From an uncultured Clostridia bacterium (GTDB taxonomy: Bacteria; Bacillota; Clostridia; Oscillospirales; Acutalibacteraceae), in assembly GCA_944412445.1 (NCBI GenBank), contig CALYBJ010000002.1:35820-99819 (forward strand): a stretch of 64,000 bases of DNA. Reading direction: 5' to 3'. Below the pieces are notes generated by a model, which was not told where the DNA came from, ran no database searches, and was given only the letters and a program-made list of their open reading frames with translations. Shown in pieces: positions 9,254-18,974 of this stretch (position 1 is its first letter; each line of letters starts with the position of its first letter). Made by a program: the position numbers and the translations under genes.

Positions 9254-10150
9254 ATGGATACTAAAATTGTTGAATGTGTACCGAACATAAGCGAGGGCAG
9301 AAATAAAGAAACAGTGAAAAAATGCGCCGAAGCTGTTTCTTCCGTGCCGGGTGTCACATTGCTTAACTGTACTTCTGACAGCGACCACAATCGCTCTGTA
9401 TTAACATTTATCGGGTCGCCCGAGGGTGTTGTTGAAGCGGCTGTAGCGCTTTGCAGAACTGCGTCCCGGCTGATTGATTTAACTAAGCATAAGGGAGAAC
9501 ACCCAAGAATGGGCGCTGTCGATGTTATTCCTTTTATACCGGTTAAAAATGTCACAATGGATGAAGCAGTTGAAATATCAAGGAATGTAGGTAAAAGAAT
9601 TTTTGAAGAAGCCGGAATACCTGTTTATTTGTATGAAAATTCTGCTTCGGCAGGTCACAGACGCAACCTTGCGGATGTAAGAAGAGGTCAGTTTGAGGGC
9701 TTAAAAGAAAAGACGCTTCTGCCGGATTGGCAGCCGGATTTCGGAACAGGCTTTCATAAAACGGCAGGAATATCCATTGTAGGAGCCAGGGAGTTTTTAA
9801 TAGCTTTTAATATCAATCTTTCTACATCCGATGTTGATATCGCGAAAAAAATTGCGAAGGTAATAAGACAGTCAGGCGGCGGTCTTTCCTGCGTCAAGGC
9901 ATTGGGCATAATGCTTCATAACAGAAATATTGCTCAGGTATCAATTAATATGACAGATTATAAGGTAACTCCGCTTTACAGGGTTGTGGAGCTTGTAAGG
10001 GCAGAGGCAAGGAGATGGGGCGTAACTGTAACAGGAACTGAGCTTATAGGCCTTTCCCCTATGAAGGCGCTTATTGATGCTGCTGAGTATTATTTGCAGC
10101 TTGAAGATTTTAATTACAGCGCTCAGGTTTTTGAAAATCATCTGCTGTAA
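9254..10150 (+). CDS. ftcD: Glutamate formimidoyltransferase
   Basis: A 298-residue protein matching the formiminotransferase N- and C-terminal subdomains of FTCD, without the cyclodeaminase half present in the mammalian fusion. It transfers the formimino group between N-formimino-L-glutamate (from histidine breakdown) and tetrahydrofolate. The N-terminus VECVPNISEGRN and the segments HPRMGAVDVIPFIP and YLYENSA are diagnostic of the family. The ribosome binding site is AGGTGAT. No hutH, hutU or hutI is in the window, so it may serve folate one-carbon metabolism as much as a histidine pathway. A terminator follows. Confidence 0.92.
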   Translation: MDTKIVECVPNISEGRNKETVKKCAEAVSSVPGVTLLNCTSDSDHNRSVLTFIGSPEGVVEAAVALCRTASRLIDLTKHKGEHPRMGAVDVIPFIPVKNVTMDEAVEISRNVGKRIFEEAGIPVYLYENSASAGHRRNLADVRRGQFEGLKEKTLLPDWQPDFGTGFHKTAGISIVGAREFLIAFNINLSTSDVDIAKKIAKVIRQSGGGLSCVKALGIMLHNRNIAQVSINMTDYKVTPLYRVVELVRAEARRWGVTVTGTELIGLSPMKALIDAAEYYLQLEDFNYSAQVFENHLL

Positions 10151-10158
10151 AATTTCAG

Positions 10159-10188
10159 TGACAGGGAAACTGCTTCTCTGTCATTTTT
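10159..10188 (+). terminator. Intrinsic terminator after ftcD
   Basis: Stem TGACAG (10159-10164) with CTGTCA (10178-10183), extended by GAA/TTC pairs around a short loop, followed by TTTTT and later a run of eight T. Confidence 0.75.
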
Positions 10189-10229
10189 GATATTTTTTTT
10201 CGGATAATATCCATTTGCCATAATAATTA

Positions 10230-10258
10230 TTGACCTTTTATATCGCTTGTGGTATTAT
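10230..10258 (+). promoter_or_regulatory. Promoter of the thyX-yerC-hslO-clpE run
   Basis: TTGACC (10230-10235), exactly 17 bases, TATTAT (10253-10258). It is the only strong promoter seen ahead of five closely spaced plus-strand genes ending at the terminator at 16018. Confidence 0.75.
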
Positions 10259-10290
10259 TAAGCTGATTAATTTTGGAAGGAATGTTTCAG

Positions 10291-11685
10291 GTGGGTGCAG
10301 AAAACAATTCAGGCGCTTGCGCCATAATAATCGGAATGTCCGATACAGGTGAAAAAATCCCGGCGGCGGCAGGCAGAATATCCACTCAGGAGGGCAATGC
10401 TGCCGAAATTTTTGAAAAGTCTCAGGATGCGGAGAAAAACGCCAAGCTGATTTCCAAGGTTACACGCTCCGGACATAATTCAACGATAGAGCATACGGTT
10501 TTTAATCTGGCTTTTAAGGATGTGTCAGTTTTTACCGAGCAGTTTATGATAGAATACAGGCTTGCTTCGTTTACCGTAAAATCAAGAAGATATGTTGATT
10601 TCGGAAAAAGCGGATATTTCACTCCTGAATTTAAATGCAGTGAGGATAAAAAGCTTTTTACCGATACTATGGATTATTTGTTTGCGGAGTATTCTGAATT
10701 TCTTTCAGCGGGCATACCCAAGGAAGACGCAAGATTTATTCTTCCGTATTGCCTGAGAAGCAACTTTTACTGCACCGTAAATGCAAGAGAATTTTTGCAT
10801 ATATTAAAGGGAATGTTGTTCGGCAGAGGCCGTGATTATAAGGAGCTTTATACTCTGGGAACTCAGCTTTATGAGCAAGCCGAAAAGCTTGCTCCGGGTA
10901 TATGCGCGGATTTTTTCACAAGAAGACCTGCATTTTCCGACAAGACGGCGATAGGCTTTGCGTTTAATAATTGCGCTTGTGATAAAAATGACGAAAGTGA
11001 TGAAAGGGTAAAGCTTATTTCATATACGCCGGAGGCAGAAAAAACGGTTGCAGAATCAGCCCTTATCTGGACAAGGCAATACACGGCTTCCTCAATTGAA
11101 AGAATCATTTCTGATAAAAGCAATGTGGTTAAAATTTTAAACGCCGTTACAGCTTCAGGCCGTCCCAGACCCCTTGAAACAATAAATTACACATTCAGAA
11201 TAAACGGAGTTTCTCTTTCTACCATAACGCATTTCGCAAGGCACAGAATGCACTCTCTTATGGTTCCGAGCTTAACACTGACAGACAGGAAAAAATATAT
11301 TCTTCCCGAAACAATAAAGGCAGACAGAAATATTACATTAAGATACCGAAAGGCATTTGAAAAAATTGCTGAGCTTTATGATACATTAAGAGCAAAGGGC
11401 TACACGGAAGAAGAGCTTGTATACTGCCAGCTCAGCGGAAATACACTTGACATTGTATCATCCATGAACGGCAGAGAGCTTATGCTTTTCTTCAAGCTGA
11501 GGACCTGCAGAAGAGCTCAGTGGGAAATCAGAGAAATTGCGGTTGAAATGCTGAGGCTTTTAAGAAAGATTTCACCGGAAATTTTTGCAAACTACGGACC
11601 CGGCTGTTATGTATCGGAATGCCCCGAGGGTACGCTTTCATGCGGAAAAGCCAAAGAAGTTAAAGAATTTTTTAAGGATTTATGA
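10291..11685 (+). CDS. Two-domain ThyX-family protein (FAD-dependent thymidylate synthase-like)
   Basis: A 464-residue protein in which ThyX-like sequence appears twice; classical ThyX has about 220-250 residues. ThyX makes dTMP from dUMP using FAD and methylene-tetrahydrofolate. In the first half the signature region reads E88-Y-R90-LASFTVKSRRYVDF, keeping the S...S-x-RY part of the canonical RHRxxSxNExSxRY but not RHR. In the second half it reads R317-H-R319-MHSLMVPSLTL, keeping RHR but losing the SxRY part. The start is taken as GTG at 10291: GGAAGG ends about 9 bases before it, whereas the TTG at 10273 and ATG at 10282 precede or overlap that site. Whether it is the cell's thymidylate synthase or a nucleotide-binding paralogue is open; no thyA is in the window. 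Confidence 0.82.
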   Translation: MGAENNSGACAIIIGMSDTGEKIPAAAGRISTQEGNAAEIFEKSQDAEKNAKLISKVTRSGHNSTIEHTVFNLAFKDVSVFTEQFMIEYRLASFTVKSRRYVDFGKSGYFTPEFKCSEDKKLFTDTMDYLFAEYSEFLSAGIPKEDARFILPYCLRSNFYCTVNAREFLHILKGMLFGRGRDYKELYTLGTQLYEQAEKLAPGICADFFTRRPAFSDKTAIGFAFNNCACDKNDESDERVKLISYTPEAEKTVAESALIWTRQYTASSIERIISDKSNVVKILNAVTASGRPRPLETINYTFRINGVSLSTITHFARHRMHSLMVPSLTLTDRKKYILPETIKADRNITLRYRKAFEKIAELYDTLRAKGYTEEELVYCQLSGNTLDIVSSMNGRELMLFFKLRTCRRAQWEIREIAVEMLRLLRKISPEIFANYGPGCYVSECPEGTLSCGKAKEVKEFFKDL

Positions 11686-11743
11686 TATAATAATTTGAGC
11701 GAAGTATTGTTAAAATATTGTTTTTTATATGAAAGGTGACATT

Positions 11744-12022
11744 ATGAAAGACAGCGTTAAGGAAGAAAATGCAAAAATGCTTTATAAGGCGGTTTTGTCT
11801 TTAAAAAACGAGCAGGAATGTGCTGCATTTTTTAAAGATTTGTGCACAGATACGGAAATCAGCGCGATGGCGCAAAGATTTGTTGTTGCCCGAATGGTGG
11901 CTCAGGGAAAAAAATATGACGAAATCGAGGAACAGACCGGCGCGTCACCTGCCACAATCAGCAGAGTTAAGCGTTATATGACAAACTACGCTGAGTACGA
12001 TATTTTTAAAAGGCTGGATTAA
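11744..12022 (+). CDS. YerC/YecD (TrpR-like) DNA-binding protein
   Basis: A 92-residue helical protein of the TrpR/YerC/YecD family. The helix-turn-helix covers the C-terminal half (GKKYDEIEEQTGASPATISRVKRYM), where GASPATISRV is the recognition helix region. Its role in Firmicutes is not firmly known; a repressor role is inferred from TrpR homology only. The ATG at 11744 is chosen because AAAGGTGA lies just before it; an in-frame ATG at 11729 lies upstream of that site. The methyltransferase start is one base beyond the stop. Confidence 0.85.
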   Translation: MKDSVKEENAKMLYKAVLSLKNEQECAAFFKDLCTDTEISAMAQRFVVARMVAQGKKYDEIEEQTGASPATISRVKRYMTNYAEYDIFKRLD

Positions 12023-12023
12023 T

Positions 12024-12752
12024 ATGAACTATTCTTCGTTGGCTTATGTATATGATAAGCTGACATTTAATGTGGAATATAAAAAACGGGCTGAATATAT
12101 TCATGCTTTGCTGACTGAAAACGGATGTGACGGCGGAATACTTCTTGACCTTGCCTGCGGCACAGGCACTCTGTCAAAGTATCTTGCTGACTTCGGTTAT
12201 GACATTATTCTTGTTGACAGCTCCGACGAAATGCTGAATGTTGCAAGAGAAAAGCTTCCTGAGGCTTTAATTTTATGTCAGGACATGAGAGAGCTTGATT
12301 TGTACGGTACGGTAAACAGTGCCGTATGCTCCCTTGACGGTGTGAATCATCTTTTAAAACCGATTGATGTGAAAAATATGTTTTCAAGAGTTTCGCTGTT
12401 TATCGAAAAAGGCGGTATTTTTGTTTTTGATGTAAATACTCCTTATAAGCATGAAAAAGTTTTGGGCAGCAATACTTTTGTGTATGAAAAGGATAATATT
12501 TACTGTGTTTGGCAAAATTCTTATAAAAGAAAAAGCCGTGCAGTTGATATAGAAATAGATATTTTTACTGAAGAGAACGGAACATATATAAGGCAAAGAG
12601 AGAATTTTTCCGAAAGAGCTTACAGCATAGAGGATATCAAAAGCTGGCTTGCGGAAGCGAATTTCAGAGTTTTGGGAATTTTTGACGATTTAACAAGAGA
12701 GCCGCTTCGTGAAGATTCTCAAAGAGCGTATTTTGTTGCGGAAAAATTATAA
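12024..12752 (+). CDS. Class I SAM-dependent methyltransferase
   Basis: A 242-residue protein with a Rossmann-type methyltransferase fold. Motif I is LLDLACGTGTLSKYL, motif II ends in the acidic residue of IILVDSSDEML, and the region CSLDGVNHLL is motif IV-like. It resembles small-molecule (ubiE/YcgJ-like) methyltransferases rather than rRNA enzymes; the substrate is unknown. It begins one base after the YerC-like gene and is followed 14 bases later by hslO, so it is inside an operon. Confidence 0.82.
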   Translation: MNYSSLAYVYDKLTFNVEYKKRAEYIHALLTENGCDGGILLDLACGTGTLSKYLADFGYDIILVDSSDEMLNVAREKLPEALILCQDMRELDLYGTVNSAVCSLDGVNHLLKPIDVKNMFSRVSLFIEKGGIFVFDVNTPYKHEKVLGSNTFVYEKDNIYCVWQNSYKRKSRAVDIEIDIFTEENGTYIRQRENFSERAYSIEDIKSWLAEANFRVLGIFDDLTREPLREDSQRAYFVAEKL

Positions 12753-12766
12753 AGAGGTAAGATTAT

Positions 12767-13645
12767 ATGGGACAGCTTGTCAGATGTATATCTGAAGACG
12801 GAACGCTATTAATAATGGCGTGCGATACTACCGATGTAGTTGAAAAAGCTTATGAAATACACGGCACATCAAAGGTATGTACGGCGGCTCTGGGCAGGAT
12901 GCTTACGGGAGCGGCAATGATGGGCAGTATGCTGAAAGGCAAAAACGACAGTCTTACGCTGAAAATTAACGGCAGCGGTCCTGCAGGTTCGGTAATAGCC
13001 GTAGCCGACAGTGGCTGCCACGTAAAAGGCTATGTTGTTGACGGAAATGTTGAGCTGCCGCTTAATGAAAAAGGCAAGCTTGATGTAGGCGGAGCTGTTG
13101 GCAAAGACGGTTTTTTGACCGTTATTAAGGACTTAGGGCTTCATGAGCCGTATGTCGGACAGGTTCCGATAGTTTCCGGAGAAATAGCAGAGGATATTAC
13201 ATCTTATTTTGCCGCAAGCGAGCAAACGCCGACAGTTTGCGGACTGGGAGTCCTTATTGCACAGGATAAATCGGTAATAAAAGCCGGCGGTTTTCTGATA
13301 CAGCTTTTGCCTACGGCAGACAATTCTGTGATTGATAAAGTAGAAAACGATATTAAAGATGTTTCATCGGTTACAAAGATGCTTACAGACGGAATGACGC
13401 CTTATGAAATATGCAGAAATGTTTTGCCGTCCTTTGATATTCAGCAGCTTGACGAATCTTTTCCTGAGTATAAGTGCGACTGCTCAGCGGAAAGAGTTAA
13501 GAATGCGCTTATAGCCGCAGGAAAAGAAGAATTGCTTGATATGGCAAAGGATGAAAACACCGAAGTAAAATGTCAGTTCTGTAATAAGGTATATAATTTT
13601 TCGGGGGAAGACATATTAAAAATTTTAAAGGAAGCGGAAAGCTGA
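12767..13645 (+). CDS. hslO: Hsp33 redox-regulated chaperone
   Basis: A 292-residue Hsp33. The N-terminal substrate-binding fold is intact (MGQLVRCISEDGTLLIMACDTT...). The C-terminal redox switch has the four zinc cysteines C237-x-C239 and C269-x2-C272. Zinc-bound reduced protein is inactive; oxidation opens it into a holdase. It stands immediately before clpE, a sensible pairing of an oxidative-stress holdase with an unfoldase. The ribosome binding site is AGAGGTAAG. Length and motifs are standard. Confidence 0.95.
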   Translation: MGQLVRCISEDGTLLIMACDTTDVVEKAYEIHGTSKVCTAALGRMLTGAAMMGSMLKGKNDSLTLKINGSGPAGSVIAVADSGCHVKGYVVDGNVELPLNEKGKLDVGGAVGKDGFLTVIKDLGLHEPYVGQVPIVSGEIAEDITSYFAASEQTPTVCGLGVLIAQDKSVIKAGGFLIQLLPTADNSVIDKVENDIKDVSSVTKMLTDGMTPYEICRNVLPSFDIQQLDESFPEYKCDCSAERVKNALIAAGKEELLDMAKDENTEVKCQFCNKVYNFSGEDILKILKEAES

Positions 13646-13670
13646 AAAGCAACCACAAAAGGAGAAACTA

Positions 13671-16004
13671 ATGGATAAAAGAATGTTATGTTCAAAATGC
13701 GGAAAGCGTCCTGCGGTAGTATTCATCTCAAAAATACAGGGAGACGACACTAAACAGGAAGGCCTGTGTTTAAAATGCGCAATGGATATGAATATAGGAC
13801 CCATTAAGCAGTTTATGGATAAAATGGGCATTACCGAAGAAGATGTTGAGGCGGTAAGCGAGCAGCTTGGAGACGCTATGGACGCCATGGACGGGGCTGA
13901 CGGCTTTGAATTCGGCGGAGCTTCAACATTTCCGTTTATGCAGGGAATTATGAATTCACTGGGTGATAAGAGCTCAGATAACGAAGAAACTTCCCTTTCG
14001 GACAGCTCAAGCAGCGCAGATAAAAGCGGAGATAAGCAGCAGAAACGCAAAATTTTCGGAAAAGACAAAAAGAAAAACGAAAAGCAGCGTAAATTTTTGA
14101 ATCTGTACTGCACCGACTTGACTAAAAAAGCAAGAGAGGGCAAAATTGATAAAATCATCGGAAGAGAAGATGAGATTTACAGAGTTACCCAGATACTTTG
14201 CAGAAGAACAAAAAATAATCCCTGTCTTATAGGTGAGCCGGGCGTAGGAAAAACTGCAATTGCAGAAGGTCTTGCATTGAAAATTTCTGCCGGAGCAGTG
14301 CCTGCAAAGCTTCAGAACAAAGAGCTTCATTTGCTTGACCTGACGGCTCTTGTTGCCGGAACACAGTTCAGAGGTCAGTTTGAAAGCAGAATTAAAGGAC
14401 TTGTTGAGGAGGTTAAGGCTGAAGGCAACATTATATTGTTCATTGACGAGGTTCACAACCTTGTAGGTACAGGTGATGCAGAAGGTTCAATGAACGCCGC
14501 GAATATTTTAAAGCCTGCGCTTTCGAGAGGTGAAATACAGGTTATAGGAGCCACCACTTTTACCGAGTACAGAAAATATATAGAAAAAGATTCAGCCCTT
14601 GAAAGACGATTCCAGCCCGTAAAGGTGGAGGAGCCTTCCATTGAAGACGCCTATAAAATGCTTCAGGGCATAAAGGGATATTACGAAATGTACCACAGAG
14701 TGGAGATATCCGACAGACTTCTGTATTTAACTGTTACCCTTTCCGAAAGATATATAAATGACAGATTCCTGCCTGATAAAGCAATTGACTTGTTAGATGA
14801 AGCCTGCACATGCGCAAACCTGAGGAATAAAGCCATAAGCGACTGCGAGGCAGCAGAAAACAAGCTTAAGGAGCTTAAGTCTCAGGAAGAAGAGCTTATG
14901 AATACAGGCGACGGACAGGAACCCGATTATGAAGAAATCGCGTCAATTCGTTCTGAGATTCTGAATATTGAAAACGCGCTGCCCGAGCTTAGAGAAAAAG
15001 CTGCCGACAACGCTGTTACCGAGGACGATATCGCAAGAGTTATAAATTTGTGGACAGGCATACCTGTAAGGAAAATAATTGACTCGGATCTTGACAAGCT
15101 TGCCGATCTTGAAAAGCATTTGAAGGAAAAAATTATCGGTCAGGATGAGGCGGTGGAAGCTGTTGCTTCTGCCATAAGAAGAAATAAGATTCAGATTAAT
15201 CCCCAGAGAAGACCTTCTTCATTTATTTTTGTTGGTGCTACCGGCGTCGGCAAAACAGAGCTTGTAAAACAGCTTGCAAATGAATTATTTGATACGCCTG
15301 AAACGCTTATCAGGCTTGATATGTCCGAGTTTATGGAAAAGCACAGCGTTTCAAGAATAATCGGTTCACCTCCGGGATATGTGGGATATGACGAGGCAGG
15401 ACAGCTTACGGAAAAAGTAAGACGAAAGCCGTATTCGGTAATTCTTTTTGATGAAATCGAAAAAGCTCATCCTGATGTTATGAATATTCTGCTCCAGATT
15501 CTGGACGAGGGAAAAACAAGTGACGCCCAGGGAAGAACAGTTGATTTTTCAAATACGGTCATAATAATGACATCAAACGCCGGAAGCCGGAATCGTGAGG
15601 GCGCGCTGGGCTTTGCGAAATCTGCCGGAGATGTTTCCAAGGAGAGGGCAATAAAAGGTCTTCATGAATTTTTAAGACCGGAATTTATAGGTAGAGTTGA
15701 TGAGGTAATAGTATTTAATCAGCTTACTGATGATGACTACAGAAAAATTGCGAAGCTTAACATCGATGCCCTTATACCCGGTTTAAAGGATAAAGGCATT
15801 GCGCTGAAGGTTGATGAGGAAGTAGCGGCTGAAATTGCTAAAATTGCCGACGGCGGCGAAAGAGGCGCAAGAGATATCAGAGTAGCAATAAGAAAAAATA
15901 TAGAAGACAATATTGCAAATATAATAATTGAAAACAGAAATATAAACATAAACGAAATTCATGTTTCTGTTGAAGACGGAAAAATTATTTGCAGAAAAAA
16001 TTAA
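13671..16004 (+). CDS. clpE: ClpE, AAA+ unfoldase subunit of the Clp protease
   Basis: A 777-residue HSP100 protein. The N-terminal zinc finger is C7-x2-C10-x22-C33-x2-C36, the ClpE signature, and the double Clp-N repeat of ClpC/ClpB is absent. A charged serine-rich linker (about 100-140) leads to the first AAA+ module (Walker A GEPGVGKT, 188-195). A middle region containing a short coiled coil (about 390-440) precedes the second module (Walker A GATGVGKT, 522-529). The tripeptide LGF in the second module is the likely ClpP-docking loop. It feeds unfolded proteins to ClpP, which is not in the window. No CtsR-type tandem heptad is visible upstream; the gene has AAAGGAG 9 bases before its ATG and appears to be read with hslO. 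Confidence 0.94.
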   Translation: MDKRMLCSKCGKRPAVVFISKIQGDDTKQEGLCLKCAMDMNIGPIKQFMDKMGITEEDVEAVSEQLGDAMDAMDGADGFEFGGASTFPFMQGIMNSLGDKSSDNEETSLSDSSSSADKSGDKQQKRKIFGKDKKKNEKQRKFLNLYCTDLTKKAREGKIDKIIGREDEIYRVTQILCRRTKNNPCLIGEPGVGKTAIAEGLALKISAGAVPAKLQNKELHLLDLTALVAGTQFRGQFESRIKGLVEEVKAEGNIILFIDEVHNLVGTGDAEGSMNAANILKPALSRGEIQVIGATTFTEYRKYIEKDSALERRFQPVKVEEPSIEDAYKMLQGIKGYYEMYHRVEISDRLLYLTVTLSERYINDRFLPDKAIDLLDEACTCANLRNKAISDCEAAENKLKELKSQEEELMNTGDGQEPDYEEIASIRSEILNIENALPELREKAADNAVTEDDIARVINLWTGIPVRKIIDSDLDKLADLEKHLKEKIIGQDEAVEAVASAIRRNKIQINPQRRPSSFIFVGATGVGKTELVKQLANELFDTPETLIRLDMSEFMEKHSVSRIIGSPPGYVGYDEAGQLTEKVRRKPYSVILFDEIEKAHPDVMNILLQILDEGKTSDAQGRTVDFSNTVIIMTSNAGSRNREGALGFAKSAGDVSKERAIKGLHEFLRPEFIGRVDEVIVFNQLTDDDYRKIAKLNIDALIPGLKDKGIALKVDEEVAAEIAKIADGGERGARDIRVAIRKNIEDNIANIIIENRNININEIHVSVEDGKIICRKN

Positions 16005-16017
16005 CGACAGTCAGAGG

Positions 16018-16047
16018 GAACCGGCTTTTGAGCCGGTTCTTTTTTTT
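16018..16047 (+). terminator. Strong intrinsic terminator after clpE
   Basis: A perfect 9-bp GC-rich stem, GAACCGGCT (16018-16026) with AGCCGGTTC (16031-16039), four-base loop, then eight T. Confidence 0.95.
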
Positions 16048-16128
16048 ACAATAATGAGCAGTGAATATATGTATAAAAAGACAATATCTTCAAAATGTAA
16101 GTTATCTTTGCTTTTTGATATGATAAAC

Positions 16129-16158
16129 TTGACACAGATAATATGTTTGGTGTAAAAT
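16129..16158 (+). promoter_or_regulatory. Promoter of glpK
   Basis: TTGACA (16129-16134), 18 bases, TAAAAT (16153-16158). The ATG of glpK is 34 bases downstream. Confidence 0.7.
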
Positions 16159-16191
16159 ATATAAAGATTTATTTATGAAAGGTGTTTTTTT

Positions 16192-17709
16192 ATGGAATCC
16201 GATAAGAAATATATACTTGCTCTCGATCAGGGAACAACAAGCTCACGCGCAATTGTCTTTGATAAAAAAGGACAGATTGCGGCAAAGGCACAGTATGAGT
16301 TTACTCAGATATATCCTCATGCTGGCTGGGTAGAGCATGACCCTGAGGAAATTTTAAGAAGCGAATACAGGGCAATTGCAGACGCCATGATTGACGGAAG
16401 AATTGAATCAAAAGAAATAGCGGCAATAGGAATTACAAATCAGCGTGAAACAACCGTATTATGGGATAAGACAACAGGAAAGCCTGTATATAACGCTGTT
16501 GTCTGGCAGTGCAGAAGAACTGCCGAAATGGCTAAGTTTATTATTGAGGATAAAGAACTGAGAAATTACATAAAGGCACACACGGGACTGATTATTGACG
16601 CCTATTTTTCTGCCACAAAAATTAAATGGATTCTTGAAAACTGTGAAAAAGCCCGCAAGGTATTAAAAAAAGGAAATCTGCTCTTCGGAACCATTGAAAC
16701 CTGGCTTATCTGGAATTTAACCGGCGGAAAGGTTCATGTAACAGACTATTCAAACGCCTGGCGAACAATGCTTTTTGATGTAGACAAGCTTTGCTGGGAT
16801 GAATATATATGCGAAAGACTTGGTATACCCATGTCGATTTTGCCTGAGGTTGTGCCTTCAAGTCAGGTATACGGCGAAGTAGCCCATGGAATTCCGGGAC
16901 TTGAAGCCTTGGCAGGACTTCCTATTGCCGGAGCAATAGGCGATCAGCAGGCAGCTCTGTTCGGACAGGCGTGTTTCAGACCGGGACAGGCAAAAAATAC
17001 ATACGGAACAGGCTGTTTTCTTTTAATGAACACCGGAGGAAAGCGAGTAAAATCAGAAAATAATCTGCTTACGGGTATAGCATGGGGAATTGACGGGGAA
17101 GTCGAATATTGCATTGAAGGCTCCGCTTTTAACGCCGGATCTGTAATTCAGTGGCTCAGAGACGAGATGCACCTAATTAAGAGCGCACCGGAATGTGACA
17201 GACTTGCAGAAGCCGTTCCGGACGCAGGAGGAATATATCTTGTTCCGGCATTTACGGGGCTTGGCGCCCCCTACTGGGATATGTACGCAAGAGGCTGCAT
17301 TGTAGGAATTACAAGAGGAACAAACAAAATGCACTTCGCGAGAGCAGTTCTTGAAAGTATTGCATTCCAGATGACCGATTTGCTTGAGGCCATGAAGGCA
17401 GATTCCGATATAGAGTTAACCGAGCTCAGAGTTGACGGAGGCGCCAGTGTAAGTAATATAATGATGCAGATTCAGGCGAATTTGATAAGAACAAGAGTAA
17501 ACAGACCGAAGGTTGTTGAAACAACAGCCCTTGGAGCCGCCTATCTTGCCGGACTTGCAGTCGGCTTCTGGTCAAGCAGAACCGAAATCGAAGGAATCAG
17601 AGAGGTCTCGAGAGAGTTTGTACCTCAGATGCCTATGGATGTAAGAGACAGAATTTATTCAGGATGGAAAAAAGCTGTAAAACGCTCCATGGACTGGGCT
17701 GAAGACTGA
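16192..17709 (+). CDS. glpK: Glycerol kinase
   Basis: A 505-residue FGGY-family kinase that phosphorylates glycerol to sn-glycerol 3-phosphate in the cytoplasm. The phosphate-binding start [16 protein letters not shown], the segment [13 protein letters not shown] and the C-terminal [14 protein letters not shown] loop (here [13 protein letters not shown]) are the family hallmarks, and the length is normal. The ribosome binding site is GAAAGGTG. No glycerol facilitator (glpF) or dehydrogenase (glpD/glpO) adjoins, so it is a stand-alone gene with its own promoter. Confidence 0.97.
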   Translation: MESDKKYILALDQGTTSSRAIVFDKKGQIAAKAQYEFTQIYPHAGWVEHDPEEILRSEYRAIADAMIDGRIESKEIAAIGITNQRETTVLWDKTTGKPVYNAVVWQCRRTAEMAKFIIEDKELRNYIKAHTGLIIDAYFSATKIKWILENCEKARKVLKKGNLLFGTIETWLIWNLTGGKVHVTDYSNAWRTMLFDVDKLCWDEYICERLGIPMSILPEVVPSSQVYGEVAHGIPGLEALAGLPIAGAIGDQQAALFGQACFRPGQAKNTYGTGCFLLMNTGGKRVKSENNLLTGIAWGIDGEVEYCIEGSAFNAGSVIQWLRDEMHLIKSAPECDRLAEAVPDAGGIYLVPAFTGLGAPYWDMYARGCIVGITRGTNKMHFARAVLESIAFQMTDLLEAMKADSDIELTELRVDGGASVSNIMMQIQANLIRTRVNRPKVVETTALGAAYLAGLAVGFWSSRTEIEGIREVSREFVPQMPMDVRDRIYSGWKKAVKRSMDWAED

Positions 17710-17744
17710 ACTTTAATATTGATTTTAAAATATCTAATTTGGTA

Positions 17745-17773
17745 TTGATATTTTTATAACGATTTGCTATAAT
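17745..17773 (+). promoter_or_regulatory. Promoter of serC-serA
   Basis: TTGATA (17745-17750), 17 bases, consensus TATAAT (17768-17773) preceded by TGC, an extended -10. About 55 bases of untranslated leader follow before GGAGGAG and the ATG. Confidence 0.8.
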
Positions 17774-17835
17774 ATCATACATGCAAATATTTTTGCGTAA
17801 TTTTATGTATACTTATATGTACGGAGGAGATACAT

Positions 17836-18918
17836 ATGGCACGTGTTTATAATTTTTCTGCAGGACCTTCAATGCTTCCGGAAGAAGTACTGAAGAAAGC
17901 TGCTGAGGAGATGCTTGATTATCAGGGCTCAGGACAGTCTGTAATGGAGATGTCCCATCGTTCAAAGGTATTTGACGGTATAATTAAAGAGACTGAAAAA
18001 CTCTTCAGAGAAATCATGAACATACCTGACAATTATAAGGTATTATTTCTTCAGGGAGGCGCGTCCACACAGTTTGCCGCAATTCCTCTTAACTTTATGA
18101 ACGGAAGCGGCAAGGCAGATTATATTATAACCGGCCAGTGGGCAAAGAAAGCTTTTTCCGAAGCCTCAAAATACGGCGAGGCAAGAGCAGTTGCTTCTTC
18201 AGCGGACAAGACATTTTCATATATTCCCAAAACAAAAAGGGAAGATTTTGATAAGGATGCAGACTATGTTTATATCTGCATGAACAATACGATTTACGGT
18301 ACTGTATATCATACAATTCCCGATACAGGCGATATTCCTCTTATTGCGGATATTTCATCCTGTTTCCTTTCAGAGCCTCTCGATGTTACAAAATTCGCCA
18401 TGGTTTACGGCGGTGCACAGAAAAACGTTGCTCCCGCAGGCGTTACGATTTGTATAATAAGGGAGGATATGCTCGGCAAAGCAAGAGATATAACCCCTAC
18501 AATGCTGAATTATAAAATACAGGCTGACGGAGATTCTCTTTACAATACTCCGCCCTGCTGGAATATTTATATAACTAAGCTTGTACTTGAATGGATCAGG
18601 GATCTCGGCGGATTATCTGCGATGAAAGAGAGAAACGAAAAGAAAGCGAAAATTCTTTATGATTTCCTTGATTCGTCAAAAATGTTCCACGGCACGGTAG
18701 TTCCCGAGGATCGTTCCCTTATGAATGTTCCGTTCGTAACAGGCAGTGATGAGCTTGACGCAAAATTCGTAAAGGAAGCTGCTGAAAACGGCTTTGTCAA
18801 CATTAAGGGACACCGTACGGTAGGCGGCATGAGAGCTTCTATTTACAATGCAATGCCCATTGAAGGCGTTGAGAAGCTTGTTGCATTTATGAAAAAATTT
18901 GAAGAGGAAAACTCATAA
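17836..18918 (+). CDS. serC: Phosphoserine aminotransferase
   Basis: A PLP-dependent class V aminotransferase of 360 residues, converting 3-phosphohydroxypyruvate and glutamate to O-phosphoserine in serine synthesis. The N-terminus YNFSAGPSMLPEEVL and the PLP-lysine region YGGAQKNVAPAGVT are diagnostic. It is followed 56 bases later by serA, the preceding enzyme in the pathway; a phosphoserine phosphatase is not present here. The start has a near-consensus GGAGGAG. Confidence 0.97.
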   Translation: MARVYNFSAGPSMLPEEVLKKAAEEMLDYQGSGQSVMEMSHRSKVFDGIIKETEKLFREIMNIPDNYKVLFLQGGASTQFAAIPLNFMNGSGKADYIITGQWAKKAFSEASKYGEARAVASSADKTFSYIPKTKREDFDKDADYVYICMNNTIYGTVYHTIPDTGDIPLIADISSCFLSEPLDVTKFAMVYGGAQKNVAPAGVTICIIREDMLGKARDITPTMLNYKIQADGDSLYNTPPCWNIYITKLVLEWIRDLGGLSAMKERNEKKAKILYDFLDSSKMFHGTVVPEDRSLMNVPFVTGSDELDAKFVKEAAENGFVNIKGHRTVGGMRASIYNAMPIEGVEKLVAFMKKFEEENS

Positions 18919-18974
18919 TAAAATAAAGAGCAGCATATAATTTTATGTTTAATCTTTATGAAAGGAATTTGACA

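Noticed and set aside
13646..13670. A CtsR operator for clpE.
   Set aside because: Only 25 bases separate hslO and clpE and they hold a ribosome binding site but no tandem heptad repeat.
16192..17709. Considered whether the FGGY kinase could be xylulokinase or gluconate kinase.
   Set aside because: The segments [16 protein letters not shown] and [13 protein letters not shown] are those of glycerol kinases, and the length matches.
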